DNA of 33,740 nucleotides. Origin: JBGSKY01 sp041740995. Its GTDB lineage: Bacteria > Planctomycetota > Planctomycetia > Pirellulales > Pirellulaceae. Made by a program: the position numbers and the translations under genes. Where the stretch lies: the NCBI GenBank assembly GCA_041740995.1, contig JBGSKY010000265.1, forward strand, positions 1-33,740. Reading direction: 5' to 3'. Positions 26,201 through 33,740 of the stretch are shown here, in pieces. The notes beneath the pieces are model-generated. The model was given only the letters and a program-made list of their open reading frames with translations. It was not told the origin of the DNA and did not search any database. Numbering within the stretch: position 1 is the stretch's first letter; each line of letters starts with the position of its first letter.

Positions 26201-26535
26201 ATCAAGTATGTTTCGTCGATTGGTTCTTTGTGAATTGTTGCTAGCTTGCTCAAGTCGGGACCGAGGGGTGCAGTTGCTTGGCTAGGCAGATGGCATTTAA
26301 TGCAACCTGCGACGGAAGTGTAAAAAACCAAAGCTCCCCGACCTGGATTGCCGCGTAACACAGCTTCGTCGGCCAACCGCGACGATTCGACCGACTTCAG
26401 TTGCTGCTCCAAATTGGGAACAGGTTGGGCGGACAATCTTGCAGGTTTTAACGCGATGACGAGGAGAAAGACAAGCGGGAAAAAAATCCAGCAGAATAGC
26501 TTTGGGATTTCTAAATCTCGAACAAGCCATCGCAT
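23230..26535 (-). CDS. Exported di-haem c-type cytochrome / beta-propeller protein (DUF6797-like)
   Basis: This 1101-residue protein has an N-terminal hydrophobic signal or anchor (about 14-29). The first haem site is CIKCH (78-82), in a PVC-type haem-binding domain (about 55-190) that includes ETEDELVLRDLNS and a possible axial Met181. The second is CASCH (259-263), with a possible axial Met302, in an ordinary cytochrome c domain (about 245-325). The middle (about 355-620) matches what I recall of DUF6797, and about 640-1000 looks like a sugar-dehydrogenase-type propeller (FAGGLYEPFGVKVVDGLIYV, GFRTPNGMGMLPDN). The C-terminus is an Ig-like domain. Such proteins probably oxidise sugars or alcohols outside the cytoplasm and pass electrons to the haems. 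TAATG couples its end to the CoA-binding gene. Confidence 0.88.
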   Translation of the reverse strand: MRWLVRDLEIPKLFCWIFFPLVFLLVIALKPARLSAQPVPNLEQQLKSVESSRLADEAVLRGNPGRGALVFYTSVAGCIKCHLPSQATAPLGPDLSKLATIHKEPIDETYLIDSLLYPSKSICSGYNVVLVLTDENVIIKGMYVGETEDELVLRDLNSLENELRVSKLSIEDRKTVPQSMMPDGLIATLRSIGEFYDLASYVFEVVRGGDKRAKELQPTPEQLVVKDDVSNLDHAGIIREVQKNRRSLESGRATFDGLCASCHGLDGNTPSLASARAFGTQKLKFGSDPHSMFLTLSRGNGLMAATTYLSPKERYEVVHYIRERFMKDTNPDYQIVTEDYLSSLPAGTEDGEFKPDGARDYGPALASQLGDKISSVLTIKLGGLTASYNLHTMDLAGLWENGFLNLNQTQHQRGRGEGYPEPEGKLLPNLGGWRWAHEGTFDYPTNELLPRGPLPSKWLEYQGHYIHDESIVLKYKIDGRQVFELPGQYQNQRSVIRNFRIGPGNALKLATAAGDAEHSGVEGVVNDDLIHNLKAGKAENAIAFTGIKFDSSNDWFVASRAYGDNDGLTWEIDSSHRLILNIPADKKERLFSVCSSIVENVSSLPSNDAIAPYEIDPAGLINGGTENWPGTLHTVGYRGLEKGSYAVDTISIPDQTPWNSWLRTTALDFFEDGRMVVTTHGGDVWIVSGVDDQLLDIRWKRFAGGLYEPFGVKVVDGLIYVTCKDRITRLHDYNDDGEADFYESFFADPDVSTFFHAFNFDLHTDSQGNFYYAKCGQYTSYALPGSVVKVSPDGKKHSIFCTGFRTPNGMGMLPDNRMTVSDNQGNWMPASKISLVRPGGFYGYVQNKRGGKQWSPDGGRIDPSKVLAPPTFDQPLIWMPQDVDNSSGGQLWVSDARWGPLSGSLLHTSFGKGWMYRLMIQDFEQGSQAALIKLHHNFSTGVMRARVNPVDGQVYATGLNGWNENGRAGLGENGIQRIRYTGIDENRVTDCKVLSNALRIDFNFQLDLSTANDLASFEIDQWNYHWTENYGSEFYKPTNGEVGIEAVKIDSIEIGAERKSVFLKIDSLRPVNQLRLRMKLHDKAGNRFDEEIYWTINHLPK

Positions 26536-26776
26536 TTTTCCGACTCCCGAGTAGCGTAATATTTCAGCAACATTAATGGCTACGAAAACTTGGAACGTAA
26601 CTCTTAAGTTGAATAGAAGAAGCTGTTTTTACAAGGCCGCTCTGATTACACGACAAAAGTCTACTACCCCTAATATTCCTACCGATCTCGAAGTCTAGCG
26701 GAGCGTTGGTGCGAAGTATTTCGTGAGAAGAAATAACGGTAGGAAAATTGCAAAAGTAAAATGTGAGCGATGTTTT

Positions 26777-27721
26777 TTAAGGACAGAACGCGTCTAAGCG
26801 GGATAGTATATCGCGTAATATCTCGCCGTCGGATTCGGGCCTTGTTGGGCTAGCTGGATACGTCAAATCAGTTTGAATCCAGTTTCGAAGCTTCAGGAAT
26901 TGCGCTGCGTTGTGTTTGTACGCGGGCACTGGCGATCGGAATGCCAGAAATCCAAGATACTGCAACAAGTCGTTTAGCTCATAAAAGTTTGCATCGCCAG
27001 CGGCCCACATCGCGTCGCGGCGAGCAAATTCGGCTGGCGCAAATGTGCTCAGTCCGAGCAAGTAGTCGCTGCCATACATGACCATATCGATCGCGAGATC
27101 ATTGCCGGTGAGCACGAGGAAATCAGGTCGCACACGATCCCGCAAATTTAACCGGTCCCACTCCAATTGACGATTGAGCGAGGAATGCTTGGCTCCCAAA
27201 CAATAAGGGATCTTCATCAGATTTTCGTAGACCGCCAAGCTGTAGATCGATCCGAAAGGAGCAAACATTTTGCCCAATTCGAATGCGTAAAATGGACCTG
27301 CATGGTCACCAATTCTTGCATAAGATTCGACGATTGCGTCATCATGCTGCTGGGTCAGACCAAAGCTCTGAAACATGATCGGTGTGCCACCATGTTTCAA
27401 AATCTGATCGATCCCGACTCGATAACGATCAAAGTTAAAGTCTTCGCCATTTTGATCGCTAACAAATACGCCCGATAAAAACGAACGGCCCTGCAAGACG
27501 CTTCTCGTCTCGCTGAGGGCTTTTTCGCGAATTGCCTCACTGATCAAATTTGCATATCCGGTATCCATGTTGATCGCGGGAACTAGTCCTGCGTTAGCGG
27601 TTCTTGCAACATGATCGCGGAATGCACTCCAATCAACATCCGTGCCGTTCAAGAGTGGCAGCAGGATCGCTGACATGCCAACGATCTTTCGATTGTAATG
27701 AATGGCAGGAAGGTTATTCAT
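26777..27721 (-). CDS. Divergent DapA/NanA-fold aldolase-like protein
   Basis: This 314-residue protein has the length and barrel pattern of the dihydrodipicolinate synthase/N-acetylneuraminate lyase family. The opening GMSAILLPLLNGTDVDWSAFRDHV, the middle LGAKHSS with the Schiff-base Lys178, and LVLTGNDLAIDMVMYGSDYLLGLSTFAP (TGND in place of the usual SGDD) match the fold. The usual GTTGE substrate loop is replaced by INMDTGY. It probably catalyses a retro-aldol or dehydration on a 2-oxo acid or sugar acid; the reaction cannot be given. The start is ATG at 27721. It lies 241 bases upstream of the cytochrome gene on the same strand. Confidence 0.8.
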   Translation of the reverse strand: MNNLPAIHYNRKIVGMSAILLPLLNGTDVDWSAFRDHVARTANAGLVPAINMDTGYANLISEAIREKALSETRSVLQGRSFLSGVFVSDQNGEDFNFDRYRVGIDQILKHGGTPIMFQSFGLTQQHDDAIVESYARIGDHAGPFYAFELGKMFAPFGSIYSLAVYENLMKIPYCLGAKHSSLNRQLEWDRLNLRDRVRPDFLVLTGNDLAIDMVMYGSDYLLGLSTFAPAEFARRDAMWAAGDANFYELNDLLQYLGFLAFRSPVPAYKHNAAQFLKLRNWIQTDLTYPASPTRPESDGEILRDILSRLDAFCP

Positions 27722-27780
27722 AGCTGGCTTGTTGGTAACAACAGAAAAAGCAGGTGATGACGCAACGCCGAATCCACGAT

Positions 27781-27833
27781 ACTAGCCATCTGCCGGCAGC
27801 GTTTAAAACGCCAGCGAACCGAAGCGCTGGTTC
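27781..27833. repeat. Cluster of three palindromes with ACTAGC (copy 2)
   Basis: ACTAGC (27781-27786) is followed by the perfect palindrome CTGCCGGCAG (27790-27799), the near-palindrome GCGTTTAAAACGC (27799-27811, arms around one central A) and CCAGCG/CGCTGG (27811-27830). GAACC and GGTTC (to 27833) offer an alternative pairing. ACTAGC and GCGTTTAAAACG recur at 16776-16796. The site lies between two divergent genes. Confidence 0.6.
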
Positions 27834-28018
27834 CGCAAATTGAAATCTAAGTCTACTTCGTCAGACGCTTCAGGATAAAACGATTGTAAGGGCAAACAAA
27901 AATCTGAGCGATTTTTCCGCCGACGAATTCATGCCGAATCCCAAGTCACCGAGTTTATAGTAAATTAGGCGACAACGGTTCGACACTGATAACAAAACTC
28001 GACTCTCTCGATCAAATC

Positions 28019-29410
28019 ATGAGTAAGATTTTTCGCAAGATTTTTCGCAATAGCTCGACCATTTTTGCTTTTCTAATTCTCCTATCAACCGGAGATTTAA
28101 AAGCGCAAGTTGCACTCAATGCAAATCCACTTGATCCTTTCCCGCCAAGCGTCACGGCAATTCAAGAACTTGCAAAATCAAATCCTTCAATTGCGGCAGC
28201 TATAGAAGCGTTTACGGCCGGTAACGTCCCGAAATTGCGAGAAGCCCTGGATGCTGCGAAAAAAGAGAATGCGGATCTGCCTGCAACAGATTTGATGTTA
28301 GCCAGGCTTCTTATGGCCAATAGCCAGTGGGGTGAGGCGAGCGGAGTGCTTGAAAACTACGTCAGCGAAAATCCGAAAGACTTGGAATGCTACAAGAATT
28401 TTGCTGAGATCGCGATGGTATCCGGGCGTTGGACGGACGCATGGTTGCAACTGGACAAAGCCAGCGAGTTGTTCAAGACTTCAACGCTTCTTGAGGCTCG
28501 CAAGAAGGCGTTGAGCCAAGAGCTAATTCAGTTGCGTGGTGAAGTCGCTGAACAGCGCCGCGATATTCCAACCGCGACTGCTTTGTTTGAAGAGTTGAGC
28601 AAATTGCAGCCTCAGCGCGGCTTTGCTTTTTGGGCTTTGGGAAGAATGAAAGTCGCGGCAGGCGATATTGATGCAGGTATTGCGTTGCTCAAAAAAGCAA
28701 AACAGCTCGACCCTTCGATGCCTCAACCAGAACTAGCGGTCGCGACGACTTTAGCTGCTCGAGGAGAAAAAGAAAAAGCCGAAACTTGGTTCCGAAGCGG
28801 GCTCGCGGACAAGGCGACCTCGAGCGAAACCAATTGGCTGCAATACCTTCAGTTTCTCATCGACGACGGCCGAGTTCCGCTGGCCAAAGTGCTGATCGAG
28901 AAAGCACCAGCGGACTACAAAGCAAAAAGAGAATTCAAGCTCGCGAAGGCGGTGATATTGAGGAACCTTAACGAACTGACCGAGGCTGAATTGTTACTCT
29001 CGGAACTGCATCGGGCCAATCCAAACGATATTGACGCGGCGGACCATCTTGCGTTGGTTCTTGTCGAATCCGAAGACGAGGGCAAGCGAGCACGAGCGCA
29101 GCAGATCAGCGAATCGAACTTGCGACAGGCACCTAACGCTGAACGTATCGCTGCAACCGCTGCGTGGATTAAATTCAAGACTGGCTCGCCCGATGTAGCC
29201 GACAAGATTCTTAGCCAAATGCTTCGCGGTGGCCGCGTAAGTTCCCAAACCGCGTACTACACTGCGATGTTATTGAAGTCGCTTGGACGAGAAAACGAGG
29301 CGGTCCAATTTCTCGCGATGGCAGTCAACGCACCTGGCCATTTTCCGCAAAAGCTTGAAGCCAAGAAAGAACTTGAGGCCGCTCAAAAAGCAGCCTCTGA
29401 GTCGAAATAA
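28019..29410 (+). CDS. Secreted tetratricopeptide-repeat protein
   Basis: This 463-residue protein has a signal peptide with a basic n-region KIFRKIFRN, a hydrophobic core SSTIFAFLILLST and a cleavage near KAQ at about 30. The rest is helical with TPR-type repeats, for example LARLLMANSQWGEASGVLENYVSENPKDLE, ATALFEELSKLQPQRGFAFWALGRMKVAAGDIDAGIALL and LLSELHRANPNDIDAADHLALVLV. TPR arrays are protein-protein scaffolds; the partner is unknown. No catalytic motif is seen. A 12-base tandem duplication encodes KIFR twice in the signal peptide. It converges on transketolase, with a hairpin pair between the two stops. Confidence 0.85.
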   Translation: MSKIFRKIFRNSSTIFAFLILLSTGDLKAQVALNANPLDPFPPSVTAIQELAKSNPSIAAAIEAFTAGNVPKLREALDAAKKENADLPATDLMLARLLMANSQWGEASGVLENYVSENPKDLECYKNFAEIAMVSGRWTDAWLQLDKASELFKTSTLLEARKKALSQELIQLRGEVAEQRRDIPTATALFEELSKLQPQRGFAFWALGRMKVAAGDIDAGIALLKKAKQLDPSMPQPELAVATTLAARGEKEKAETWFRSGLADKATSSETNWLQYLQFLIDDGRVPLAKVLIEKAPADYKAKREFKLAKAVILRNLNELTEAELLLSELHRANPNDIDAADHLALVLVESEDEGKRARAQQISESNLRQAPNAERIAATAAWIKFKTGSPDVADKILSQMLRGGRVSSQTAYYTAMLLKSLGRENEAVQFLAMAVNAPGHFPQKLEAKKELEAAQKAASESK

Positions 29411-29421
29411 AACAGCCGTCT

Positions 29422-29475
29422 TGTCAGGTTTGGATGGACTGACAGCTAACACTCCCGAGTTTCTCAGAAACTCGG
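29422..29475. terminator. Hairpin pair between convergent genes (possible bidirectional terminator)
   Basis: TGTCAG (29422-29427) pairs with CTGACA (29439-29444), and CCGAGTTTC (29455-29463) pairs perfectly with GAAACTCGG (29467-29475) around TCA. The second hairpin is only three bases from the transketolase stop. Neither is followed by a long T run, so termination is inferred from position and stem strength. Confidence 0.5.
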
Positions 29476-29478
29476 CTG

Positions 29479-31533
29479 CTACTTACCCGCGATGGCTGCT
29501 TTTGCCTGCGAAGCAACTTCTTCGGCAGTAATCTTAAAGTGGGCGTACAATTTGTCAGCTGGTCCAGAGGCTCCAAAACCACTCATGCCAACAAACTTGC
29601 CCTCGACGCCGATGAAGGTGTCCCAGCCCTGGCGAATACCAGCTTCGCATGCAACGCGGGCGGTTACTGTCGGCGGCAAGACTGAGTCTCGATAAGCTTT
29701 ATCTTGCATTGCAAAGAGTTCGAAGCATGGCAATGAAACAACACGGACCTTGACGCCGTCAGCAATCAGTTTTGTTGCGGCATTGACCACTATTGGCAGT
29801 TCGCTCCCAGTGGCCATTAAAATTACTTCCGGCGTCCCATCGCTGTCTATCAAAATATAGCCGCCTTTTTCAGCCCCTGCCGCTGGTTTCATCTTCGTTC
29901 GATCGAGCGTTGGCAGATTTTGCCGTGATAGGACCATAACAGCCGGATGGTTGTTGATCTGCATCGCCGCCCTGTAGCAGTGCAGCACTTCGTTGGCGTC
30001 GCCCGGACGATAGACATGGACTCCAGGAATTGCTCGACAAGCTGCTAGATGTTCGACCGGTTGATGCGTCGGTCCGTCTTCACCCAAGCCGATGGAATCG
30101 TGCGTCATGACGTAAATGACGCCTTGATGCATGATGCTGCTGAGCCGAATTGCTGGTCGACAGTAGTCGGTGAAAACGAAAAACGTCGCTCCGTAAGCCC
30201 GCAAACCGCACAGTGACATACCATTCAAGGCCGAAGCCATTCCGTGTTCGCGAATGCCGAAGTGCATGTTGCGACCGGCATAATTTTCAGGCGAGAAATC
30301 GCTTTCGCTGGTGATCAAAGTCATTGTCGAAGGTGCAAGGTCAGCCGAACCACCCATCAACGCCGGAACTTTTGTCGAGAGCATGTTGAGAACTTTGCCA
30401 GACGACACACGCGAGGCGAGTCCTTTGGCGTCGGCTGGAAATTCTTTAAGATCAGCGTCCCAGTCCTTAGGCAACTTGCGATCAATAATCGATTGAACTG
30501 CAGCCGCCTCTGTTGGAAACTTCGACTGGTAGCCTGACCAGACTTCCTTCCATGCTTTACTCGCTTCTCCGCCTCGTTTGCCCATCGTCGCTGCAAAGTG
30601 TTCGGGGACATCAGCAGGTACCAAGAATTTTTCGTTTTCTGGCCAACCATAAGCCGCCTTCGTCAGCTTAATTTCGTCTTCGCCCAGCGGCGCTCCGTGC
30701 GCGTTATGCGAGTTGGCTTTGTTGGGCGAGCCCCATCCGATAATGCTCTTCAAGATGATGAGCGTTGGTTTGCCACTTGTCGCTTGAAATTTCTTAAACG
30801 CGGCCTTGATCGATTCTAAATCATTAGCATCGGTGACTGTCATCGTCGCCCAACCCAAGCCTTCGAACTTTTGGGCAATGTTTTCAGTGAAGGCTAAATC
30901 AGTGTGACCTTCGATCGTGATCCCGTTGTCATCGTAGATCCAGCAAAGGTTGTCGAGTTTAAGATGACCAGCCATTGACGCCGCTTCACACGCAACGCCT
31001 TCCATCAAATCGCCGTCGCTGCAAAGAGCATAGACGTTGTAGTCGAACAGTGTCGCCCCTGGCTTGTTGTATTTTGCACCAAGATGCTTGCTGGCGATTG
31101 CCATGCCCACTGAATTCCCCACGCCTTGTCCTAAAGGACCAGTTGTCGTTTCAATGCCCGTCGCATAGCCGTATTCTGGATGCCCAGCACAAGGGCTATC
31201 GATCTGGCGAAAATTTTTCAAATTATCAATCGTCAATGATGGCTTTCCAGTCACCTTGCCGTCTTTGTCTACGTGCTTGATGCCGCTGAGGTGAATCAGC
31301 GAGTAAATCAACATCGACGCATGCCCGCAGGACAGCACAAATCGATCGCGGTTTGGCCAGAGCGGATCGTTTGGATCGTATTTGAGGAAATCTGACCAGA
31401 GTTGATATGCGACCGGCGCCAGTGCCATCGGCGTGCCCGGATGTCCACTGTTTGCCGCCTGTACACCGTCCATGCTCAAGGTGCGAATGGTGTCGATAGC
31501 CAGTTGCTCAACGCTAGCAGTCTGTAGATTCAT
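29479..31533 (-). CDS. tkt: Transketolase
   Basis: This 684-residue enzyme moves two-carbon units between sugar phosphates in the non-oxidative pentose phosphate pathway, using thiamine diphosphate. The N-terminal domain has ANSGHPGTPMALAP (27-40), GHASML (70-75), and the cofactor and magnesium motif SDGDLMEGV-to-DDN (172-203) with the GDG core. Later segments are GGSADLAPST, FGIREHGMASALNG (the catalytic glutamate region of the pyrimidine domain), THDSIGLGEDGPTHQPVEHLA and the C-terminal domain from about 550. It is close to the usual length of about 660-680 residues. Start ATG 31533 gives the normal N-terminus. It converges on the TPR gene and has a hairpin just after its stop. Confidence 0.96.
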   Translation of the reverse strand: MNLQTASVEQLAIDTIRTLSMDGVQAANSGHPGTPMALAPVAYQLWSDFLKYDPNDPLWPNRDRFVLSCGHASMLIYSLIHLSGIKHVDKDGKVTGKPSLTIDNLKNFRQIDSPCAGHPEYGYATGIETTTGPLGQGVGNSVGMAIASKHLGAKYNKPGATLFDYNVYALCSDGDLMEGVACEAASMAGHLKLDNLCWIYDDNGITIEGHTDLAFTENIAQKFEGLGWATMTVTDANDLESIKAAFKKFQATSGKPTLIILKSIIGWGSPNKANSHNAHGAPLGEDEIKLTKAAYGWPENEKFLVPADVPEHFAATMGKRGGEASKAWKEVWSGYQSKFPTEAAAVQSIIDRKLPKDWDADLKEFPADAKGLASRVSSGKVLNMLSTKVPALMGGSADLAPSTMTLITSESDFSPENYAGRNMHFGIREHGMASALNGMSLCGLRAYGATFFVFTDYCRPAIRLSSIMHQGVIYVMTHDSIGLGEDGPTHQPVEHLAACRAIPGVHVYRPGDANEVLHCYRAAMQINNHPAVMVLSRQNLPTLDRTKMKPAAGAEKGGYILIDSDGTPEVILMATGSELPIVVNAATKLIADGVKVRVVSLPCFELFAMQDKAYRDSVLPPTVTARVACEAGIRQGWDTFIGVEGKFVGMSGFGASGPADKLYAHFKITAEEVASQAKAAIAGK

Positions 31534-31765
31534 GTTTGCTCTGCAATTAAAAAGTGGGGATTAGCCGCCTTAGCTTTAATGCGGAAAAGCATAACGTGCA
31601 AGGACGCAACTCGCAATCAGCTTACGAGTCAGAGCAACCACAAAAGCATCAAATTGTGCGGTAATTGCAGCTCGTTAAGCGATTCTAGCTATGCTGGTTT
31701 ATTCAATTTCGCGGCGTTAAAGCTAGAAAGTTGGAATGGCCGAGCTTAACGGTGAAGCACTTCGA

Positions 31766-32527
31766 CTAGTGAGTATTAATCGGGCGTAAGAACAAACTTT
31801 TAACGCCATTGCCAACGGTAAGAGACCCGCCAGCGACCTCTTCAGAACGAGTACGTGCCTTAATCCAATCTTCATCGCTTCGAAATGTATTAAAGGAAGC
31901 TGCCGCAGCATCCTGCGACTGGTGCGACAACAAATAGACCAACGCGACCGGAGCTGACTTCGCGTTGATGTCCGCATTACAGGTATCTTGGCCGGTAACT
32001 GAACAGCACTTCAGTAGGTTGCCAATTGACTGGCTTGAATCGGATAGCAGTTCAAAATAGGCAATGTTCGTCATCCCGTGACGTTCGAAAAGCTTGATTG
32101 TGTGATCTCGAAAACGAGCCTGCAAGTTGCTCAGATGACCTTCGGTCGCAATGTAAGTTCGCAGCTCATAAACGTCATTGTCACCAGTTTTGTCCCAATG
32201 ATTGGGCGAAAAGTCAGTCGTCTTGAGCAAGATGCTTTCTGACGGCTTGGGCACACCGGGTAACTCCGCCGATTGCTCGCTCTCGGAAACACTGGCATTG
32301 ACCGGAGACCAAATCAGAAAGCGACGATTGTCTTTATCATCGACCGGTCGCAGTGCTGCCTTCAATTGGACGCTTGCCGAACCTTGATGTTTATACGCCG
32401 CAACCGCTGCGTCGACGGCGGCCGCATTATCTCGGTAAATGTCAAGTTGCGTCGTCTCGGCGCGGGCCGAAAACTGGCTTAATCCAGCACAAATTCCAAT
32501 CGCAGTGGCGAAAAGGATTCTCTTCAT
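31766..32527 (-). CDS. Secreted NIPSNAP family protein
   Basis: This 253-residue protein has a signal peptide (MKRILFATAIGICAGLSQFSARA, cleaved near residue 23) and a NIPSNAP domain at about 119-245. The domain begins YELRTYIATEGHLSNLQARFRDHTIKLFERHGMTNIAYFEL, the usual opening of the family, and closes with FRSDEDWIKARTRSE. NIPSNAP proteins are small alpha/beta-barrel proteins of mostly unknown role; exported bacterial forms are common in planctomycetes. Three cysteines (174, 175, 183) cluster between the two halves and might form a disulfide after export. The residues before the domain (about 24-118) are unrelated to the family. ATG 32527 begins the signal peptide. Confidence 0.85.
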   Translation of the reverse strand: MKRILFATAIGICAGLSQFSARAETTQLDIYRDNAAAVDAAVAAYKHQGSASVQLKAALRPVDDKDNRRFLIWSPVNASVSESEQSAELPGVPKPSESILLKTTDFSPNHWDKTGDNDVYELRTYIATEGHLSNLQARFRDHTIKLFERHGMTNIAYFELLSDSSQSIGNLLKCCSVTGQDTCNADINAKSAPVALVYLLSHQSQDAAAASFNTFRSDEDWIKARTRSEEVAGGSLTVGNGVKSLFLRPINTH

Positions 32528-32770
32528 AGTAAATTAATTTCCAGTTTGGGCAAATGAGGAGACGCAAAGAGCTCATCATCGTTAGTTCGAGCGAGCGGAA
32601 TATGCATACTCCGTGATTATAACAGAGTTTTTTGCCGCTGACGTCGCAGGCTCCTTTCCGACAAAGCTGTTGATTGTGGGCCCGTACTTGAATCTGCGTT
32701 GTAGCAGTCGCTTACAAACGAGATTACGATAAACGCTTCTCCTTCACACGCAGGTCTGGAAAATAACATC

Positions 32771-33721
32771 ATGGGAAAACATCGCTTCAAACGAAAACAC
32801 TTTTTGGTGGAGAGCGATTCAACTGTCGATCTAGCGAAAATTTCGACTGCGGCCGGCAAGGAATTGGATGGTAAATCAAATACTCAAGAAGCGATTCAAG
32901 CTGACGTTGAATATCTCAAAGAGCAACAAGAAAAGCTGTACGCTCAAGACCAACAAAGCTTGATCATCATTTTTCAGGGCATGGATGCGGCGGGAAAAGA
33001 TAGTTGCATTGAAAAAGTTTTTAGCGGAATCAATCCGCAAGGTTGCAACGTAACTTCATTTAAGGCGCCCAACGCTGAAGAGCTTGAACATCACTTCCTT
33101 TGGCGCCCGATGCGATTTCTTCCAGTGCGAGGCAAGATCGCTATTTACAATCGATCTTACTACGAAGAAACAATTGTCGTGCGAGTCCATCCCGACTTCT
33201 TAAAACCGCAACGACTGCCTGCTTTAAAATCAGCAGATCAAATTTGGAAGCACCGCTTTCGAGAGATCTCGAATTTTGAAAGCATGTTGGTTGATCAGGG
33301 GACACAAGTTATCAAGTTTTACCTGCACGTCTCGCCGGAAGTCCAACTGCAACGACTCGTCGATCGACTGGAAAGCCCCGACAAGCATTGGAAGGTCAAT
33401 TTGGGCGATTTCGAAGAGAGAAAACTTTGGTCCGAATATCGCAAAGCGTACGAAGACATGTTGCCAGCCACGAGTAAGCCGGGCGCTCCGTGGTACATTG
33501 TGCCCAGCGACGACAAGTGGTACGCCCGTGCGGTCGTCGCCGATTTACTTGCCCAACAAATCGAATCAATGGATGTCAGCTATCCAAAGATCGCTCCGGA
33601 AACATCGAGTCAGTATACAAAGCTCGCGGTTGAATATCGAAACACGATGGAACCCGATGATAAATCGACGAAGCCGAAAAAGAAGAAGAAATCCGATAAC
33701 GGCGAGTCCGTAGCGTCGTAG
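32771..33721 (+). CDS. ppk2: Polyphosphate kinase 2 (PPK2) family protein
   Basis: This 316-residue cytoplasmic enzyme of the PPK2 family transfers phosphate between polyphosphate and nucleotides. The Walker A loop is GMDAAGKDS (70-78), preceded by a strand LIIIFQ. The Walker-B-like element IYNRSYYEE lies at 125-133, and WRPMRFLPVRGKIAIYNRSYYEE is typical. The later helices (HRFREISNFESMLVDQG, RLVDRLESPDKHWKVN) are the lid and family-specific parts. The C-terminus is a Lys-rich tail (KPKKKKK near residue 300) that may bind polyphosphate; PPK2 class is not determined. The start ATG at 32771 matches the family N-terminus. No partner gene is adjacent. Confidence 0.93.
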   Translation: MGKHRFKRKHFLVESDSTVDLAKISTAAGKELDGKSNTQEAIQADVEYLKEQQEKLYAQDQQSLIIIFQGMDAAGKDSCIEKVFSGINPQGCNVTSFKAPNAEELEHHFLWRPMRFLPVRGKIAIYNRSYYEETIVVRVHPDFLKPQRLPALKSADQIWKHRFREISNFESMLVDQGTQVIKFYLHVSPEVQLQRLVDRLESPDKHWKVNLGDFEERKLWSEYRKAYEDMLPATSKPGAPWYIVPSDDKWYARAVVADLLAQQIESMDVSYPKIAPETSSQYTKLAVEYRNTMEPDDKSTKPKKKKKSDNGESVAS

Positions 33722-33740
33722 GCAATCCACACTACGAAAA

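Overview
The window looks like chromosomal DNA of a planctomycete, most likely of the Pirellulales (Rhodopirellula-like) type. This is inferred from family content, not from a search. The signs are a giant surface xylanase that starts with an LEERRLLA motif and ends in a type I dockerin, a PEP-CTERM protein, a large di-haem cytochrome/propeller protein of the kind amplified in Planctomycetes and Verrucomicrobia, many small secreted proteins (Dabb, NIPSNAP, TPR, PQQ-propeller, beta-helix), few clear Shine-Dalgarno sequences and long, hairpin-rich intergenic gaps. No insertion sequence, phage gene, CRISPR array or rRNA was seen. There is one tRNA, tRNA-Leu(GAG).

Layout. 1-1441 (minus): a secreted protein cut by the window edge and a secreted esterase. 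1822-5143 (plus): an FHA-GAF-PP2C signalling phosphatase, a secreted Dabb protein and an unknown 250-residue cytoplasmic protein. 5157-5351 (minus): a small basic protein. 5803-7029 (plus): a secreted beta-helix protein. 7135-7662 (minus): a KdsC-like phosphatase. 7956-11609 (plus): a tight three-gene cluster of a bicupin protein, a zinc-ribbon membrane protein with a Toprim-like C-terminal half, and an asparagine-synthetase-like ligase without the glutaminase cysteine. 11565-16707 (minus): a PEP-CTERM protein and, 25 bases upstream of it, the 1472-residue GH10 xylanase. 16917-18605 (minus): the primary-type sigma factor, with a 15-glutamate run. 19010-20368 (plus): a PQQ-like propeller protein. 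20560-20641: tRNA-Leu. 20923-22830 (plus): a secreted unknown, CsaA, a DUF1801-type protein and a GNAT acetyltransferase. 22820-26535 (minus): a CoA-binding protein coupled by TAATG to the di-haem/propeller protein. 26777-27721 (minus): a DapA-fold protein. 28019-29410 (plus): a secreted TPR protein. 29479-31533 (minus): transketolase. 31766-32527 (minus): a NIPSNAP protein. 32771-33721 (plus): a PPK2-type polyphosphate kinase.

How the genes fit together. Housekeeping functions (sigma factor, transketolase, tRNA-Leu, KdsC, PPK2) are mixed with exported carbohydrate-related proteins (xylanase, beta-helix protein, esterase, cytochrome/propeller), which fits a polysaccharide-degrading lifestyle. 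The strongest candidate for something not described is the cupin / membrane-Toprim / glutaminase-less ligase cluster at 7956-11609: the first two genes overlap, the third follows closely, and the domain combination is not one I can match to a known pathway.
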